This document shows, in pieces, positions 15,256 through 16,579 of a stretch of DNA of 16,579 bases. The number at the start of each line of letters is the position of its first letter. The stretch's first letter is position 1. The position numbers were made by a program, and so were the translations under genes. Origin of the DNA: Burkholderiales bacterium (GTDB taxonomy: Bacteria > Pseudomonadota > Gammaproteobacteria > Burkholderiales > Burkholderiaceae_C); NCBI GenBank assembly GCA_025352345.1, contig JANXTP010000430.1, positions 1-16,579 of the forward strand, read 5' to 3'. The notes under the pieces were generated by a model. It was not told the origin of the DNA. It worked only from the letters and a program-made list of their open reading frames with translations, and searched no databases.

Positions 15256-15402
15256 AGGGTCGGTGGTCGGCCGTGCTGCCAGAACCTGTCAACGCATTGT
15301 GTTGTGCAACCGCCGCCAGTGCATCGGATGGACACAATCCGTTGACCTGCCAGTCGGGTCGATGCCCACCCCGATAATTCTCAATGTTCTCGACCGTCCC
15401 AC

Positions 15403-16227
15403 ATGCAAATCGGCTTGTCCAACAACGAATTCCTGTTTGGCGTGATGGTCGCCACAGGCGCCTGTCGCTGGACCTGGCGACGCAAGTTGCGCCAGATGGC
15501 GGAACCGCCGTTGCGCCGGCCGCTGTGGGCGAGCCTGGGGACCGAGCTGTTCGTTGTCGTGGTGCTGATCTTCACCTGCCGTGTCGCGATCGCCGACTGG
15601 CCGAGCGTTCCATCGGGCTCGATGGAACCGACGCTGCGCGTGGGGGATTACCTGCTGATCAACCACCTGGCTTACGGGCCGCGGCTCCCGTTCACCAACA
15701 CCGCAATCGAGTTCGGCCAGCCGCAGCGCGGCGACGTGGTCGTCTTCCGCTACCCGCATGATGTGTCGCAGTTCTACGTCAAGCGGCTGGTCGGCATGCC
15801 GGGCGATGTGGTGTCGTTTGCCGGCGGCGTTGTGGCCATCAACGGTGAGCCGGCCAAGGCGGAGATGCTGGAGGACGATGAACTGGCTCCACTGCAGGTG
15901 CGCCGCGCCGATGAAGACCGCGGCCAGTGGATGGTCCTCGAATCGGCCGCCGCGCCCCCGCGGGTGCTGAAGATCAATCCCTTCATCCTCGGCCGCACGC
16001 CTTTGAACCTCGACGACACCGGCTTGGCCGCAAAGTGCCAGGCGCCACGCGGAGGCGAATGGCAATGCACCGTCCCGACGGGCCATTACCTGATGCTGGG
16101 CGACAACCGCGATGCCTCTGCCGATTCGCGCGAGTGGGGCTTTTTGCCGCACGAGCAGGTCTACGGCAAGGCGGTGCGCGTGCTGTTCAACTTCCGGCAA
16201 TCCGGTCGGGCGTGGAAGCCGCTTTGA
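15403..16227 (+). CDS. lepB: Signal peptidase I (leader peptidase)
   Basis: The enzyme cleaves signal peptides from exported proteins at the outer face of the inner membrane. The catalytic Ser is S73 in PSGSMEPTL and the general-base Lys is K127 in YVKRLVGMPGD. The further S26-family boxes QRGDVVVFRYP and GDNRDASADSREWGF are also present. One clear membrane segment (LGTELFVVVVLIFTCRVAIADW, about 45-66) precedes the active site. At 274 residues it is shorter than E. coli LepB. The first 30 residues (MQIGLSNNEFLF and on) are not clearly conserved, and no ribosome binding site precedes ATG 15403, so starts at 15445 or 15496 remain possible. It is 19 bp upstream of coaBC and probably shares its transcript. 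The usual neighbours lepA and rnc are absent, so it may be a second copy. Confidence 0.9.
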   Translation: MQIGLSNNEFLFGVMVATGACRWTWRRKLRQMAEPPLRRPLWASLGTELFVVVVLIFTCRVAIADWPSVPSGSMEPTLRVGDYLLINHLAYGPRLPFTNTAIEFGQPQRGDVVVFRYPHDVSQFYVKRLVGMPGDVVSFAGGVVAINGEPAKAEMLEDDELAPLQVRRADEDRGQWMVLESAAAPPRVLKINPFILGRTPLNLDDTGLAAKCQAPRGGEWQCTVPTGHYLMLGDNRDASADSREWGFLPHEQVYGKAVRVLFNFRQSGRAWKPL

Positions 16228-16246
16228 AAACGTCAGGGCATCAGCG

Positions 16247-16579
16247 ATGACCAATCCACTTGATATGGCAGCGGCAGCGACTGCTGCCAAAGGCGGTGAT
16301 CTGATCGGCAAGCACATCGTGCTCGGCCTTTCGGGCGGCATTGCCTGCTTCAAGGCGGCCGAACTGGCGCGCGCGCTGGTGAAAGCCGGTGCCACGGTGC
16401 AGGTCGTGATGACCGAGGCCGCTGAGCAGTTCATCACCGCCATCACGATGCAGGCGCTGTCGGGCCGCCCGGTGTTCACCAGTGCCTGGGACACGCGCGA
16501 TGTCGATGGCAACGCCAATAGCATGGCGCACATCAACCTGACGCGCGGTGCCGACGCCGTGCTGGTGGCACCGGCCAGT
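16247..16579 (+). CDS. coaBC: CoaBC, phosphopantothenoylcysteine decarboxylase / phosphopantothenate-cysteine ligase (3' end cut by window edge)
   Basis: CoaBC (Dfp) joins cysteine to 4'-phosphopantothenate and decarboxylates the product on the way to coenzyme A. The 111 codons visible cover the start of the FMN-binding CoaC domain: KHIVLGLSGGIACFKAAELARALVKAGA (22-49) is the family's first strand and helix, VMTEAAEQFI follows, and MAHINLTRGADAVLVAPAS carries the catalytic His (H95). About 20 extra residues precede the conserved start. ATG 16247 is preceded by AGGG at a fair distance. The rest, including the CoaB ligase domain, lies beyond the window. Confidence 0.95.
   Translation, partial: MTNPLDMAAAATAAKGGDLIGKHIVLGLSGGIACFKAAELARALVKAGATVQVVMTEAAEQFITAITMQALSGRPVFTSAWDTRDVDGNANSMAHINLTRGADAVLVAPAS

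Noticed and set aside
15287..15302. TTGACA on the minus strand upstream of egtD as a -35 box
   Set aside because: No acceptable -10 is found 16-18 bp downstream on that strand.
15342..15378. TTGACC and GATAAT upstream of lepB as a promoter
   Set aside because: The two boxes are 25 bp apart, far beyond the usual 16-18. The GATAAT alone may serve as a -10, but I see no matching -35 at the right distance.

Overview
This window is a high-GC chromosomal stretch whose gene content and protein sequences look like a betaproteobacterium, most likely of the order Burkholderiales. The support is long PurL of the proteobacterial type, the map-glnD pair, EgtD, and a short-loop cytochrome bd oxidase under a GbsR/MarR-type regulator. 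The taxon is inferred from the look of the proteins, not from a database search. Almost all of the window is ordinary core metabolism. I do not see a new multi-gene defence or mobile system, a CRISPR array, or a tRNA or rRNA gene.

Layout, left to right. Positions 1-3330 (minus strand) hold map, then glnD, which runs off the left edge. The map stop codon abuts the glnD GTG start. Divergent from them is purL (3392-7465, plus). It is followed by a small LEA14-like lipoprotein gene (7521-8000), a membrane acyltransferase of the DUF1624/HGSNAT type (8020-8778) and the rRNA methyltransferase gene rlmB (8820-9581), all plus strand. Next comes a convergent minus-strand block read as gbsR-like regulator (12578-11994), cydA (11979-10597), cydB (10600-9605). 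It encodes a quinol oxidase of the cyanide-insensitive type with its probable regulator. A complete IS1182-like insertion sequence (12664-14221) lies just upstream of the regulator promoter and separates it from egtD (15242-14241, minus). On the right edge lepB (15403-16227, plus) and the start of coaBC (16247 to the edge, plus) probably form one transcription unit.

Regulation that can be read from the sequence: a perfect 16-bp palindrome, TTCAGTAATTACTGAA (12629-12644), overlaps the likely -35 region of the regulator-cydAB promoter and is a strong candidate autoregulatory operator. A promoter in front of map places its -10 box so close to the start codon that the message may be leaderless.

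Points most worth a second look: a 30-bp in-frame tandem duplication inside the first ACT (glutamine-sensing) domain of GlnD, whose two copies differ only by three synonymous changes; the regulator-operator-cydAB module with an insertion sequence 19 bp from the operator; a Phe in place of Trp in the CydA signature GRQPW; an egtD gene without egtB beside it and with a probable TTG start; and a signal peptidase gene away from the usual lepA context.
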